Below, one piece after another: positions 53,018 through 62,170 of a stretch of DNA of 64,000 nucleotides (the first letter of the stretch is position 1; each line of letters opens with the position of its first letter). The stretch lies in contig SVPP01000005.1 in assembly GCA_015065765.1 (NCBI GenBank), forward strand, positions 62,001 through 126,000, in the 5' to 3' direction. Origin of the DNA: Oscillospiraceae bacterium (GTDB lineage Bacteria; Bacillota; Clostridia; Oscillospirales; Acutalibacteraceae). The position numbers were made by a program, and so were the translations under genes. The notes below the pieces were generated by a model. It was not told the DNA's origin. It did not search any database and was given only the letters and a program-made list of their open reading frames with translations.

Positions 53018-54384
53018 ATTACACACTGATTTATGAAATTATTTCACTGGCAATTTTTGCGATTGCAGCAGCAGGAGTTATGACCTTGTCTTTTGTTGAG
53101 AAAAGATATGGTAAGCTTAGGTGTTTTATTTTATTAGTTATACCGAAAATTATTCAGCAGTTTTCTCAATACTACACTATTAAGATCGGTGAAACTGTTC
53201 CTTTATCACTGCTATTTTCAGTCGCAACGGCGTTCTTTGATTTTGCTTTGTTTTTTATAGTGTTTGAAGGCACATTTCAGGAGATAATCGTGACTATAGT
53301 TGCGTGTGAGATATCGTCATTGCCGATGGTTCTTTATAGGAATAACATAGAGAAATTGTTTATACCGGAAGGTCAGACAAGGATATATATTGATGATTTC
53401 AAAAATTTCTTGTTGTTAATTTTCGGTTATCTGGCAGTAGTCTCAATTTCCCTTGCTGTGATGTATTTGACTGGAAAACTATTGAGAAAAATTAACTACC
53501 GCACAAAGTTATTTAATGTTTTGGGTATAATTGGTTTTGTATTTTATTTTTTAATTGATTTGCTTGCAATATTGGGAAGTATATCAAAATCATTTGATTT
53601 CAAATTCGGAAATTATATTGGTCATTATGTTTTCTGGATTTTTTGGTGGATTGTGTTTTTCGTGCTTATGTACATGATAAATGACTATTTCACAAAGAAA
53701 AGATTAAGACGGGAAATTGAGGTCCTTAATGAAGAAAAAGCAAGGCAATTTGAATATTATAACCTTGTAAAAATCCATAATGAAGAAGTCAGAAAAATCA
53801 GACACGACATAAAGGGACATCTTTCTGCAATCTTTACGCTTGTTGAAGAAAAGGAATATGACAGAGCAAAAGAGTATGTTTTCACACTTAATGAGAATTT
53901 TGAAAAAGTCAGAAGAGTAAATATTACAGGTAATGTTAACGCTGATACCGTTATCTGTGATATGGCAGAAAAGTGCTCGTCACAGAACATAAAATTCACA
54001 CCCAAAGGCTTTCTTCCCGAAAAAACAGGAATTGACGATGTTTCTCTTACATGTATTTTTACAAATATTCTCAATAATGCCTATGAGGCATGTCTCAGAA
54101 TGGCTGAGAATGAGAAAAAATTCATTAATCTTGATGTCCGTATCTCAGGCGATTGCATTGTAATAAAATGTGAAAACTCAAAAAGCACAAATGAAAAAAT
54201 CAATGCTAAAAGCATCAGAACGATCAAGAAGGAAAGTGGTCACGGCTACGGAATAAAAATTATTAATGAGATTGTAAAAGAAAAGGATGGCATTATAGAA
54301 ATCGAGGATAAAGCTGAGGTTTTTGAAATTAAAATTTTACTGTCGGGAGCAGGCGGACAGGAGATTAATATAAAGAAGGGTTAA
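53014..54384 (+). CDS. AgrC-like sensor histidine kinase (second of two paralogs)
   Basis: This 456-aa paralog of the preceding gene shares the start MNYTLIYE and a nearly identical linker (LRREIEVLNEEKARQFEYYN). The H-box is IRHDIKGHLSAI (His about 262); FTPKGFLPEKTGIDDVSLTC is shared, as are N-box ILNNAYEACLRM and G-box SGHGYGIKIINEIV. The kinase halves are much more similar than the membrane halves, where only scattered motifs match. This is the pattern expected for duplication followed by divergence of ligand specificity or formation of a heterodimer. It ends 3 nt before the response regulator. Confidence 0.88.
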   Translation: MNYTLIYEIISLAIFAIAAAGVMTLSFVEKRYGKLRCFILLVIPKIIQQFSQYYTIKIGETVPLSLLFSVATAFFDFALFFIVFEGTFQEIIVTIVACEISSLPMVLYRNNIEKLFIPEGQTRIYIDDFKNFLLLIFGYLAVVSISLAVMYLTGKLLRKINYRTKLFNVLGIIGFVFYFLIDLLAILGSISKSFDFKFGNYIGHYVFWIFWWIVFFVLMYMINDYFTKKRLRREIEVLNEEKARQFEYYNLVKIHNEEVRKIRHDIKGHLSAIFTLVEEKEYDRAKEYVFTLNENFEKVRRVNITGNVNADTVICDMAEKCSSQNIKFTPKGFLPEKTGIDDVSLTCIFTNILNNAYEACLRMAENEKKFINLDVRISGDCIVIKCENSKSTNEKINAKSIRTIKKESGHGYGIKIINEIVKEKDGIIEIEDKAEVFEIKILLSGAGGQEINIKKG

Positions 54385-54387
54385 AAA

Positions 54388-55098
54388 ATGAGAATTGCAA
54401 TATTAGATGACGAAAAACATCACATTGAAGTGACAAAGAAGATTGTGCAGGATTTCTTTGGCGAGGAAGAGGTTCTGATTACTTGCTATGAAACTAAAAA
54501 AGATTTTGACAATGATTTTGAAATAAGTCCGTTTCTGTTTGATATTCTTGTGCTTGACATACTTTTGCCTCAGTCCGACGGCATAGAGATAGCACGAGAA
54601 ATACGTAGTCGCAATGAAAGATGCAGAATAATTTTCCTTTCAAATTATCTTGAGTTTGCAACAGAAGTTTATGAAACCGAGCATACTTTTTTCGTGCTGA
54701 AAAGTGATGCTGTCAAAAAATTGCCTGTTGCTATAAAGAAAGCGATTGACCAGCTTGAAAAAAGGCGAAAAGAAAGTATATGCATCAAGGCTCTTCATGA
54801 CACTCAAAAGGTAATATGTTTTGAGGATGTTGTATATGTTGAAAGAGTAAAGCGTAGGACGATAATAAATACGGTATCGGGAGAAGAAGAAACACTGGAA
54901 AATGTTTCGGATGTATTTGGTTCTCTTGAGGATAAACTTGTTCGTTGCCATCGTTCCTATTGGGCAAATCCTGCACATTTAAAGAGCTTTTCTTCATCTG
55001 AGCTGGTTTTTGTGAATGGTATGAAAATACCTTTGAGCCGAAGCTATAGCAAGGAAATGAAGTTGAAGGTTATGAACTATATAACATCAGATAAATAA
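54388..55098 (+). CDS. LytTR-family response regulator (AgrA-like)
   Basis: This 236-aa protein has a receiver domain, IAILDDEKHHIEVTKK with the acidic pocket, FDILVLDILLPQSDGIEIA with the phospho-acceptor Asp (about 57), IIFLSNYLEFATEVYE, and VLKSDAVKKLP with the conserved Lys (here KS). The C-terminal LytTR DNA-binding domain follows: CFEDVVYVERVKRRTIINT, LEDKLVRCHRSYWANPAHL and FVNGMKIPLSRSYSKEMK. LytTR proteins bind tandem short repeats upstream of secreted virulence or quorum genes. The immediate downstream operon encodes the cohesin/dockerin proteins, a plausible target. Followed by a strong terminator. Confidence 0.92.
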   Translation: MRIAILDDEKHHIEVTKKIVQDFFGEEEVLITCYETKKDFDNDFEISPFLFDILVLDILLPQSDGIEIAREIRSRNERCRIIFLSNYLEFATEVYETEHTFFVLKSDAVKKLPVAIKKAIDQLEKRRKESICIKALHDTQKVICFEDVVYVERVKRRTIINTVSGEEETLENVSDVFGSLEDKLVRCHRSYWANPAHLKSFSSSELVFVNGMKIPLSRSYSKEMKLKVMNYITSDK

Positions 55099-55108
55099 TG
55101 ATATAAAA

Positions 55109-55141
55109 ATGCACCTATCGTGATTTCACGGTAGGTGCATT
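55109..55141 (+). terminator. Terminator of the two-component operon
   Basis: 16-bp stem with two mismatches, AATGCACCTATCGTGA / TCACGGTAGGTGCATT, just after the response-regulator stop, followed by CTGTTAC (poor T-tract). Confidence 0.65.
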
Positions 55142-55176
55142 CTGTTACTATAAAACTGCATTTGGGGACAGTTGTA

Positions 55177-55226
55177 TTGAATTGATTCGTTGTAAAGTGA
55201 TACAATTTCGAAAGAAGAAATTGTAT
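55177..55226 (+). promoter_or_regulatory. Candidate promoter and overlapping palindromic operator of the cohesin operon
   Basis: TTGAAT (55177-55182), 18-bp spacer, TACAAT (55201-55206). The -10 lies inside the perfect inverted repeat ATACAATTTC-N7-GAAATTGTAT (55200-55226). A protein bound there would cover the -10 and start site, so repression is the simplest reading. The half-site ATACAATTTC recurs at 51361 and 63596. Confidence 0.6.
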
Positions 55227-55269
55227 AGGTTTTTAGTGCGCATGCCCCCATATACGAGCACGGAAACAA

Positions 55270-55307
55270 AAAGGGTTGTTGCATATTTTAATATGCAACA
55301 ACCCTTT
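55270..55307. repeat. Perfect 18-bp-arm palindrome in the cohesin operon leader
   Basis: AAAGGGTTGTTGCATATT pairs perfectly with AATATGCAACAACCCTTT around a 2-nt centre. It lies 60 nt before the first cohesin gene and downstream of the candidate promoter, so it would form a strong RNA hairpin in the leader. No T-tract follows, which argues against a simple terminator. Confidence 0.7.
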
Positions 55308-55366
55308 GGAACTATAGGCTTTATGAAACACTGTACAGGAATATCTATTTAAAGCGAGGTGAGAAT

Positions 55367-55915
55367 ATGCGCAAGAAGATTATAAGTGTTTTGCTGACAG
55401 CGGTTATTCTTGTAACGATTTTTACCGTGATATGCACCGCAGCACGTCCGACACTTACGGTTGTGTCTGCAGAGGCAAAACCGGGTGATGTGGTAGAACT
55501 TGCGGTTGTTTTAGAGAACAACCCCGGTATAAATACTTTCTCTTTGGGCTTTGACTATGACAAATCAAAACTGATTCTGAATGATGTAACTCTTAATAAT
55601 GAACTCGGTGGTCAGTTTGTGTACGCAGAAAAAGCCGTATGGCTTAACAGCAAGGATGTTGTCTATGATGGTAAAATTCTGACATTGGAGTTTAAGGTGC
55701 TTGATTCTGCCGAAAGCGGAGACGCAAAAGTCAGAGTAACTTATACTCCCGGAGATATTTCAAACTACGACGAGAAGAATGTTAATTTCAAAATCGTTGA
55801 GGGAGAAATTACTATTGGCGGTGATGAGGCTGAGCCCTCATTTTGGCAAAAGATTCTTTCATTTTTTGTGTGGATATATGAAGGAATCATAGAATTATTT
55901 TCATTTGTAAATTAA
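55367..55915 (+). CDS. Secreted single-cohesin protein with amphipathic C-terminal tail
   Basis: This 182-aa protein starts behind AGCGAGGTGAGAAT. Signal peptide KIISVLLTAVILVTIFTVIC. One cohesin domain spans about 28-152: LTVVSAEAKPGDVVELAVVL, then NPGINTFSLGFDYDKSKLIL, GQFVYAEKAVWLNSKD, LTLEFKVLDSAESGD, YTPGDISNYDE. It closely resembles both cohesins of the 60689 protein. A short acidic linker leads to about 25 aromatic/hydrophobic residues (SFWQKILSFFVWIYEGIIEL) that look like a membrane-associating amphipathic helix. It may therefore display one cohesin at the cell surface, binding a dockerin protein. First gene of the operon; 16 nt before the next gene. Confidence 0.88.
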   Translation: MRKKIISVLLTAVILVTIFTVICTAARPTLTVVSAEAKPGDVVELAVVLENNPGINTFSLGFDYDKSKLILNDVTLNNELGGQFVYAEKAVWLNSKDVVYDGKILTLEFKVLDSAESGDAKVRVTYTPGDISNYDEKNVNFKIVEGEITIGGDEAEPSFWQKILSFFVWIYEGIIELFSFVN

Positions 55916-55931
55916 AAAGGAGGAAAGACAC

Positions 55932-58900
55932 ATGAAAAAATTCATTTCTGCATTTCTGAGTCTGATGATTGTTCTCTCAAGCATTTCATGTATGGGAACA
56001 TTTATTGCATCAGCCATAAATGCGGCACCTGTTGCAGGTGACATCAACGGTGACGGTAATGTCAACAGTAAAGACCTTACCCGTTTTATGAAATACCTTG
56101 CAGGTGAAGATGTAGAGGTTGTTGAGGTTGCTATTGACCCCAATGGCGATGGTGCAACTAACAACAAAGACCTTACCCGTCTTATGAGGCATATTGCGGG
56201 TGATGAAACTCTGCCCATATATGTAGGTTGCCCACATGAAATAGAGGCAATAGAAGCAGTAGAAGCAACATGCGTAGCTGAAGGTAATATTGCATATTGG
56301 TATTGTCCTTTATGTAACAAGTGCTTCGGTGATGAAGATTGTGAAACAGAGATTTTACTTGAATCTACAGTAATAGCAAAATCACAGATACATACAGACA
56401 TTGTGACAATTCCTGGTTATCCTGCAACAACCACTGAAGAAGGATTAACTGACGGTAAAAAATGCAATGCTTGTGGTAAAGTGACAGTAGAACAAGAGCC
56501 TATTCCAATTAGTGAATACGAGATTGTTTATGATATTGCGGGCAACGATACATATTTAGCAAGTTTATCAGATAATGGCAAAATTAAAAATCCGAATCCT
56601 GTTTCATATTCTACTGGCACAGGACTTAAACTGAAAAATATCAGTGTACCCGGATATACTTTTGAAGGTTGGTATGATGCCCCTGGTTCAAGTGGTGAAA
56701 TAGTTAAAGAAATACCTGCTGGAACAACCGGAGAATTTGAAGTATATGCGAAGTGGTCTTTGGTAGAATACGAGGTTATTTTTGATTCGCCCGATGTTCC
56801 TGTTGAGAATATCGCTTTTACAGTGAATAAGAGGGTTCCGTTGAAAAACATTGAACTCCAAGGATATACTTTTGTGGGTTGGTCGGTAAAGGATACAGTT
56901 ATTAATCCGATAGATGGTTCTGTTTTCTCTGATAATGGAAAGATAATAACAGAAATTCCCATCGGCACTGCTAATGATGTTGTAGTTCACGCAAACTGGA
57001 CATCAAACAGAAATCTTATGAAGCCTGTATCAAATTTGGAAGATCCTCTCTTTATAGAAGATATGGATAATAATCAATTGGTATTTGTTTACAAAATTGG
57101 TATAGTTGAAAATGTTCCTCTTTATACTGTAGCCGATCTTCCAAATTCAGTGGGACTTACTTGGGAGATCGAGTCAGATGTTACAAAATCAATTGATGTA
57201 AAAACAGCACAAACAATTTCTAATACGATTTCTAATGCAACAACAACAACAGCAGGTTGGACACTTAGTGAAGATTGGAATGATGTAGTAACTGCGACTG
57301 AAGAAACAGGTAGTGAAAACGCAAAGACACAAGGTCAGATTGATGAAACCGGTACAGTTACGGGTCAACAATGGTATGTAAGTAACTCTAAGGGAGGAGC
57401 TTTTACTTCATCTACATCATCAGGTGGTTCAAGTAGTACAAGTAATAAGATTACCGACAATGCTTCTTGGGGTCTGGAAAGTGCCCAAAAAACAGAAATA
57501 TCAGATAGTAAAACCGATACCACACAAACGCAATTAAATGCTTCTTTTACAGAAAGCGAGAAAGAAACATTTGATTGGAAACTTGGTGGCAATATAGGTG
57601 GCGGCAAAGAAGCGAGTATTGGAGCAAATGTAGGGGTTAAAGATGGTGTTGGATCAGCTGGTGTTTCTGCTGGAGCCAAAAAGACAAGTTCATGGGGTAT
57701 TAATGGTGAAGTTGGTGGTAGTAAAGAAAAAAGCCACAGTGCTACAATAGCTGGCGGCATTGTTGATACTCAAAGTTCGACTATAGCAGCGGCGAGATCA
57801 CAAGGTGTAACTGCTACTATGAACGGAACTCATGGAACAGAAGTTAATGAAGTTTCAGAAAATCATTACGATATAAGTGCTACATCATCAAGTAACTGGA
57901 ATACTACATCGGGTTATGAAACCAGTGAAACTGTTAGTAAAAATCAGACTGTTTCAAAATCAATTTCTGAACTTATTTATAATAAGTATGGTATAAGTTC
58001 TTCAAAGAGCGTTGGCGGAAGTGATGTAAAAACCGAATCAACAGGAAGAACATCTGGAACAGAAGATCAGTATTCATCCACTGTTGAATATTCAACATCA
58101 GAAATCACGACTGTTAAGCAAAAGCTTACCAATGTTAGTTCGGGTTACGGGTATTACAGAGTGGTTCAAGCTGCAACAGCTCATGTTTTTGCTGTTGTAG
58201 GTTTTGATATAGCAACACAATCATTCTATACAACAACTCATACTATTGTGGATAATGAATCTGCTAAGATCTTTATTGACCATTCAAGACATTCATCAAA
58301 TTTTGATGATTGTGAAAATGGTGTTTTAGAGTTTGAAATTCCATTTGATTTGTATAAATTTACAACAAGAGCAATGATGCGTTCAGATGGACTTAAGATC
58401 AACTATGAAACAGGTATTGTAGAAAGATACGATGGTAAAGGTGGAAACATTGTTATACCTGAGTATGCAGTAGATTATAACTCAGATACAGAAAAATATT
58501 CTGTAACAAGAGTAACCGGAATCGCGGCGAGTGCTTTCACCGGAAATGAAAGCATTACCGGTATTATTCTTCCGGACTATATCACAGAGATACCGGCCGG
58601 TGCATTTGCAGGTTGTACTAATCTTGAATCTTTAGTAAGTTATGGTGTTACAAAAATAGGAGCAAATGCGTTTAAAGACTGTAGATCGTTGGAGCATTAT
58701 TCTATTGACAGGTTTGTCACGGAGTTAGGTGATAACGCTTTTGAAAATGTTAATTCAATTGATGTGGTTGCAGCTAATGATAAGGTTGTTGATGCTGCAA
58801 TAAAATCTGGTGCAAAAAATATAAGCATAGATGTATCTTATGTTGAAGAATCACTTGATAATAAAACGATTGATATAGGTGCAATTGAATCATTCAGATT

Positions 58901-60614
58901 TTTAGGAAATAAAGATAAGGAATATAGCAATTTGAAAATTGTTTCAGAAGCAGGGAAAACAACTCTTGGAGACTTAGTTCTTAAGAATAATACAGATACA
59001 CCTATAAAACTCGCTGCTGAAAAGGTAAATCTGAATTCAGTGTCAGTGATAGATGCTCCGGGCTTTGCATTAATACTAACGGGTGAAAATGTTGATTTGA
59101 CTATTGATGGTACTAATAGTTTAGGTTCACAGGGAGAAAATACTGTTCTTTGCAGAAATGTGTCAATTAAAGAACAAAATAGTGGTTCAATAGGAAAGAT
59201 TGATGTTGTTGGAAATATACTTGTTTGTGCAGAATCGATAACAGGAGCTAACCATATAAATATTTCTGATGGGAAAATTAAATATATTTCTGAATCAGAA
59301 TTCAATAACTATCTTTCCTCAAGTGTTATTACCTTTGATCCTAATGGTGGTACATTGTCTGAAAATCAGATAACAAAAATTGTTTACTATGGTCAGACTT
59401 ATGGTGAACTTCCTGTTCCTACTCGTGAACATTATTCCTTTACTGGTTGGTGCACCCAAAATAATGGCGGAACAGAAATAACCGCAAGTTCACCAGTTGA
59501 GAGTCTTGTTAATCAAACTCTTTATGCGCAGTGGGCTAAAAATGAATATAAAGTAAATTTCGATGCAAATGGTGGTAGTGTAGGCACAGCAAGTAAAATG
59601 GTTGAGTCAGGTGGAACTTATGGTGATTTACCTGTTCCTACAAGAACTGGCTGGACATTTAAGGGCTGGTACACAGCGGCAAGCGGTGGTACTCAGATAA
59701 CTGCGAGTTCTACGGTTAGTATTCTTGCTGAACAGACACTTTACGCGAGATGGCAGGTTAATTCTTACACCGTAAGTTGGTCCGCTGGAACGGGTTATAG
59801 TATTGTAGTAAAGCGTACAAGTTCACCTAATGCTGGTGCAAGCATAGGCAATCTTAGTAGTGGTACAACTGTCTATTACGGCGATGTGATTAATGTTACT
59901 TATACTGCTTCAACGGGTTATTCTATCAGTTCGAAAGGTTCAACAGCAATCACTGTTACTGGCAATGTAACATCAAGTACTATTTGCGCATCAGCAACAG
60001 CTAACAGTTATACATATACAATCAAATATGTGTCTACAAATGGTACTGATTTAGGTTCATCAAGTGCTACTTATAAGTTTGGTACCACCAACACAATTTC
60101 AGCACCTGCGAAAACCGGTTACACTACACCTTCATCGCAGAGTGTTAAGTGGGATGCGACTTCTAAGACAATAACATTTAGATATACACCCCAAAGTGTT
60201 TCTACATCGCAAAGAGTACAGAGTGGTGGTGTTTGGTATTATACTGGTAGTAACGACGTGATTTATTATGATGTTGATCTTCAGTATCAGAACAGGACAG
60301 CTAATTCAGTTCAGGTAAGAATGGTTTGGACAAATACTATTCGCGCAAATAGTAGATATTCATATTATCAGGCTTTTAATGTGAGCGATATAAATGGTGT
60401 TGGTGTTTATGATACTGACTATCAAATTGTCGCTAGTGGAACTTGGTCAGGAACTTCTTCAAGTGCAAGAAGTTCAACGGCATATTCAAAATGGTATACC
60501 ATTCCTGTTTCTTCAAATGCTGCAACATTAAAGGTTGGAGGCGTATACTGGCGAGAAGGGCGCGAAGGAGACCCACAGCACTATACATATAATATTAATA
60601 TTCCTGCATATTAA
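55932..60614 (+). CDS. Large secreted protein: N-terminal dockerin, InlB-type and BspA-type repeats, Ser/Thr-rich module
   Basis: This 1560-aa protein starts behind AAAAGGAGGAAAGACAC. Signal peptide MKKFISAFLSLMIVLSSISC. A dockerin lies at the N-terminus (about 36-97; DINGDGNVNSKDLTRFMKYL, then DPNGDGATNNKDLTRLMRHI), an unusual position. Two InlB/Flg_new-type repeats follow (YTFEGWYDAPGSSGE, YTFVGWSVKD). A long Ser/Thr/Gly-rich alternating module (about 400-750) ends in GYYRVVQAATAHVFAVVGFD. A BspA-like leucine-rich segment (ITGIILPDYITEIPAGAFAG) comes next, then two more Flg_new repeats (FDANGGSVGTA, GWTFKGWYTAASGG) and a beta-rich C-terminus. The central module has no match that I recognise; its alternating polar/nonpolar pattern recalls pore-forming beta-hairpins, but this is speculation. 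Confidence 0.85.
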   Translation: MKKFISAFLSLMIVLSSISCMGTFIASAINAAPVAGDINGDGNVNSKDLTRFMKYLAGEDVEVVEVAIDPNGDGATNNKDLTRLMRHIAGDETLPIYVGCPHEIEAIEAVEATCVAEGNIAYWYCPLCNKCFGDEDCETEILLESTVIAKSQIHTDIVTIPGYPATTTEEGLTDGKKCNACGKVTVEQEPIPISEYEIVYDIAGNDTYLASLSDNGKIKNPNPVSYSTGTGLKLKNISVPGYTFEGWYDAPGSSGEIVKEIPAGTTGEFEVYAKWSLVEYEVIFDSPDVPVENIAFTVNKRVPLKNIELQGYTFVGWSVKDTVINPIDGSVFSDNGKIITEIPIGTANDVVVHANWTSNRNLMKPVSNLEDPLFIEDMDNNQLVFVYKIGIVENVPLYTVADLPNSVGLTWEIESDVTKSIDVKTAQTISNTISNATTTTAGWTLSEDWNDVVTATEETGSENAKTQGQIDETGTVTGQQWYVSNSKGGAFTSSTSSGGSSSTSNKITDNASWGLESAQKTEISDSKTDTTQTQLNASFTESEKETFDWKLGGNIGGGKEASIGANVGVKDGVGSAGVSAGAKKTSSWGINGEVGGSKEKSHSATIAGGIVDTQSSTIAAARSQGVTATMNGTHGTEVNEVSENHYDISATSSSNWNTTSGYETSETVSKNQTVSKSISELIYNKYGISSSKSVGGSDVKTESTGRTSGTEDQYSSTVEYSTSEITTVKQKLTNVSSGYGYYRVVQAATAHVFAVVGFDIATQSFYTTTHTIVDNESAKIFIDHSRHSSNFDDCENGVLEFEIPFDLYKFTTRAMMRSDGLKINYETGIVERYDGKGGNIVIPEYAVDYNSDTEKYSVTRVTGIAASAFTGNESITGIILPDYITEIPAGAFAGCTNLESLVSYGVTKIGANAFKDCRSLEHYSIDRFVTELGDNAFENVNSIDVVAANDKVVDAAIKSGAKNISIDVSYVEESLDNKTIDIGAIESFRFLGNKDKEYSNLKIVSEAGKTTLGDLVLKNNTDTPIKLAAEKVNLNSVSVIDAPGFALILTGENVDLTIDGTNSLGSQGENTVLCRNVSIKEQNSGSIGKIDVVGNILVCAESITGANHINISDGKIKYISESEFNNYLSSSVITFDPNGGTLSENQITKIVYYGQTYGELPVPTREHYSFTGWCTQNNGGTEITASSPVESLVNQTLYAQWAKNEYKVNFDANGGSVGTASKMVESGGTYGDLPVPTRTGWTFKGWYTAASGGTQITASSTVSILAEQTLYARWQVNSYTVSWSAGTGYSIVVKRTSSPNAGASIGNLSSGTTVYYGDVINVTYTASTGYSISSKGSTAITVTGNVTSSTICASATANSYTYTIKYVSTNGTDLGSSSATYKFGTTNTISAPAKTGYTTPSSQSVKWDATSKTITFRYTPQSVSTSQRVQSGGVWYYTGSNDVIYYDVDLQYQNRTANSVQVRMVWTNTIRANSRYSYYQAFNVSDINGVGVYDTDYQIVASGTWSGTSSSARSSTAYSKWYTIPVSSNAATLKVGGVYWREGREGDPQHYTYNINIPAY

Positions 60615-60627
60615 TTAAGTCTTTTGT

Positions 60628-60660
60628 ATCTGCGGAGATTTTGATTTAATCTCTGCAGAT
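60628..60660 (+). terminator. Intra-operon hairpin, possible partial terminator
   Basis: Stem ATCTGCGGAGATT / AATCTCTGCAGAT (one mismatch, loop TTGATTT) between the 1560-aa protein and the scaffoldin gene, followed by ATATAGGATTTTTC. It could lower or stabilise expression of the downstream genes relative to the upstream ones. Confidence 0.55.
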
Positions 60661-60688
60661 ATATAGGATTTTTCAAGGAGGAAATACG

Positions 60689-62155
60689 ATGATAAAAAAG
60701 ATTATGGCATTTATGTTAGCTGTTATTGTTTCTATATCGATGGCATCGGTTGCTTTTGCAGCAGGAATACCGACAATTACAGTTTCGTCTGCTACAGCCG
60801 AACAAGGTGAAACAGTAACACTTAATGTTGCTCTTTCTGATAACCCGGGTATAAACACTTTCTCTTTCGGCTTTGACTATGACAAAACAAGACTGAATCT
60901 TACAGGTGTTGAACTTGCTTCAGGCATTCCCGGACAGTTTACATATTCAAAGAAAGCTGTATGGCTCAACAGTGCAGATATCACAACAAATGGTAAATTC
61001 CTTACGCTTACCTTTGAAGTTATGAACACAGCCGAAGCAGGTGATGCTGCAGTTTCAGTAACATATAACGCAGGCGATGTTTCAAATTATAACGAAGAAG
61101 ATGTAAACTTTCAGATTGTTGCGGGTAAAGTCACTGTTGGAGGTCAGACACCTCCTCCTGTTATTGATGATGCAGGTGAAATCACAGTAGGTACAGCCTC
61201 TGCTGCACCCGGTGAAACAATAACAATCCCTGTATCAATCGCATCAAATCCCGGTATAAATACTTTCTCTCTCGGCTTTGATTACGATAATTCTGTTCTT
61301 GAACTTTCAGATGTAACAGTTGCTCCCGAGCTTGGTGGTCAGTTTACATACAGTAAAAAAGCTGTATGGCTGAACAGTAAGGATACGACTTATACAGGTA
61401 AAATTCTTACATTGACATTTAAAGTTCTTGAAAATGCAGTTTCAGGTGATTGTGCAGTTGCAGTAACATATAGTGCAGGCGATATATCAAACTATGACGA
61501 AGAAGATGTAGATTTCAATATCGTTGCAGGTAAGGTTACCGTTATGGATATGGTTATCGATTATGATACAAGGGTAACAATTGACAAGGTAACAGGTAAA
61601 CCCGGCGACACAGTTGATGTTTTCTTTGCTCTTGATAAATCAACAGATGTAAAGTCAATGTCTGTTTATGATGTTGTTTATGATGATGAAAAACTTACAT
61701 TAATAAGCGGTGAATGGGTGGCAGAAGACTCAATCATTACAGACTGGGATAATGATAATGGTACCGGTGCTATCGCATATTCTGAAAACACAGAATTGTC
61801 CGGAGATTTTCTGCATCTCACATTTGCAATCAAAGAAAATGTTGAAGATGAAGAGGTTGCAATTGATTCGCAGATAATAATTAAACAGGTTGATGAAACA
61901 GGTACAGAAAAAGCAATCAAAGTAGTAGTAGTTCCCGGTTCTGTTAATATCCTTAATGTTATCCGTGGTGATGTAAACGGTGACGGTGTTGTAGACAGTG
62001 ATGATGCTATTCATCTGCTTTACCATACATTGCTTCCTGAAAGATATGAAATTAACCAGAATGGCGATTTTGACGGTGATTCAGATGTGGATAGTGACGA
62101 TGCAATATATCTGCTTTATTTCACAATGCTTCCCGAAAGATATCCTCTTGCCTGA
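60689..62155 (+). CDS. Scaffoldin-like protein: two cohesins, one cohesin-like module, C-terminal dockerin
   Basis: This 488-aa protein starts behind CAAGGAGGAAATACG. Signal peptide MIKKIMAFMLAVIVSISMAS to AFA. Cohesin 1 (about 25-150; NPGINTFSFGFDYDKTRLNL, AVWLNSADI) and cohesin 2 (about 160-285; NPGINTFSLGFDYDNSVLEL, AVWLNSKDT) are near-duplicates and match the 55367 cohesin. A third, more divergent cohesin-like module follows (about 292-425; VTIDKVTGKPGDTVDVFFAL, SGDFLHLTFAI). The C-terminal dockerin (about 428-488) has loops DVNGDGVVDSDD and DFDGDSDVDSDD and the distinctive LLYHTLLPERY/LLYFTMLPERY helices. The protein can bind up to three dockerin partners and dock itself on another cohesin. 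No carbohydrate-binding module was seen. Confidence 0.92.
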   Translation: MIKKIMAFMLAVIVSISMASVAFAAGIPTITVSSATAEQGETVTLNVALSDNPGINTFSFGFDYDKTRLNLTGVELASGIPGQFTYSKKAVWLNSADITTNGKFLTLTFEVMNTAEAGDAAVSVTYNAGDVSNYNEEDVNFQIVAGKVTVGGQTPPPVIDDAGEITVGTASAAPGETITIPVSIASNPGINTFSLGFDYDNSVLELSDVTVAPELGGQFTYSKKAVWLNSKDTTYTGKILTLTFKVLENAVSGDCAVAVTYSAGDISNYDEEDVDFNIVAGKVTVMDMVIDYDTRVTIDKVTGKPGDTVDVFFALDKSTDVKSMSVYDVVYDDEKLTLISGEWVAEDSIITDWDNDNGTGAIAYSENTELSGDFLHLTFAIKENVEDEEVAIDSQIIIKQVDETGTEKAIKVVVVPGSVNILNVIRGDVNGDGVVDSDDAIHLLYHTLLPERYEINQNGDFDGDSDVDSDDAIYLLYFTMLPERYPLA

Positions 62156-62170
62156 TGTTGGTGAATTGAT

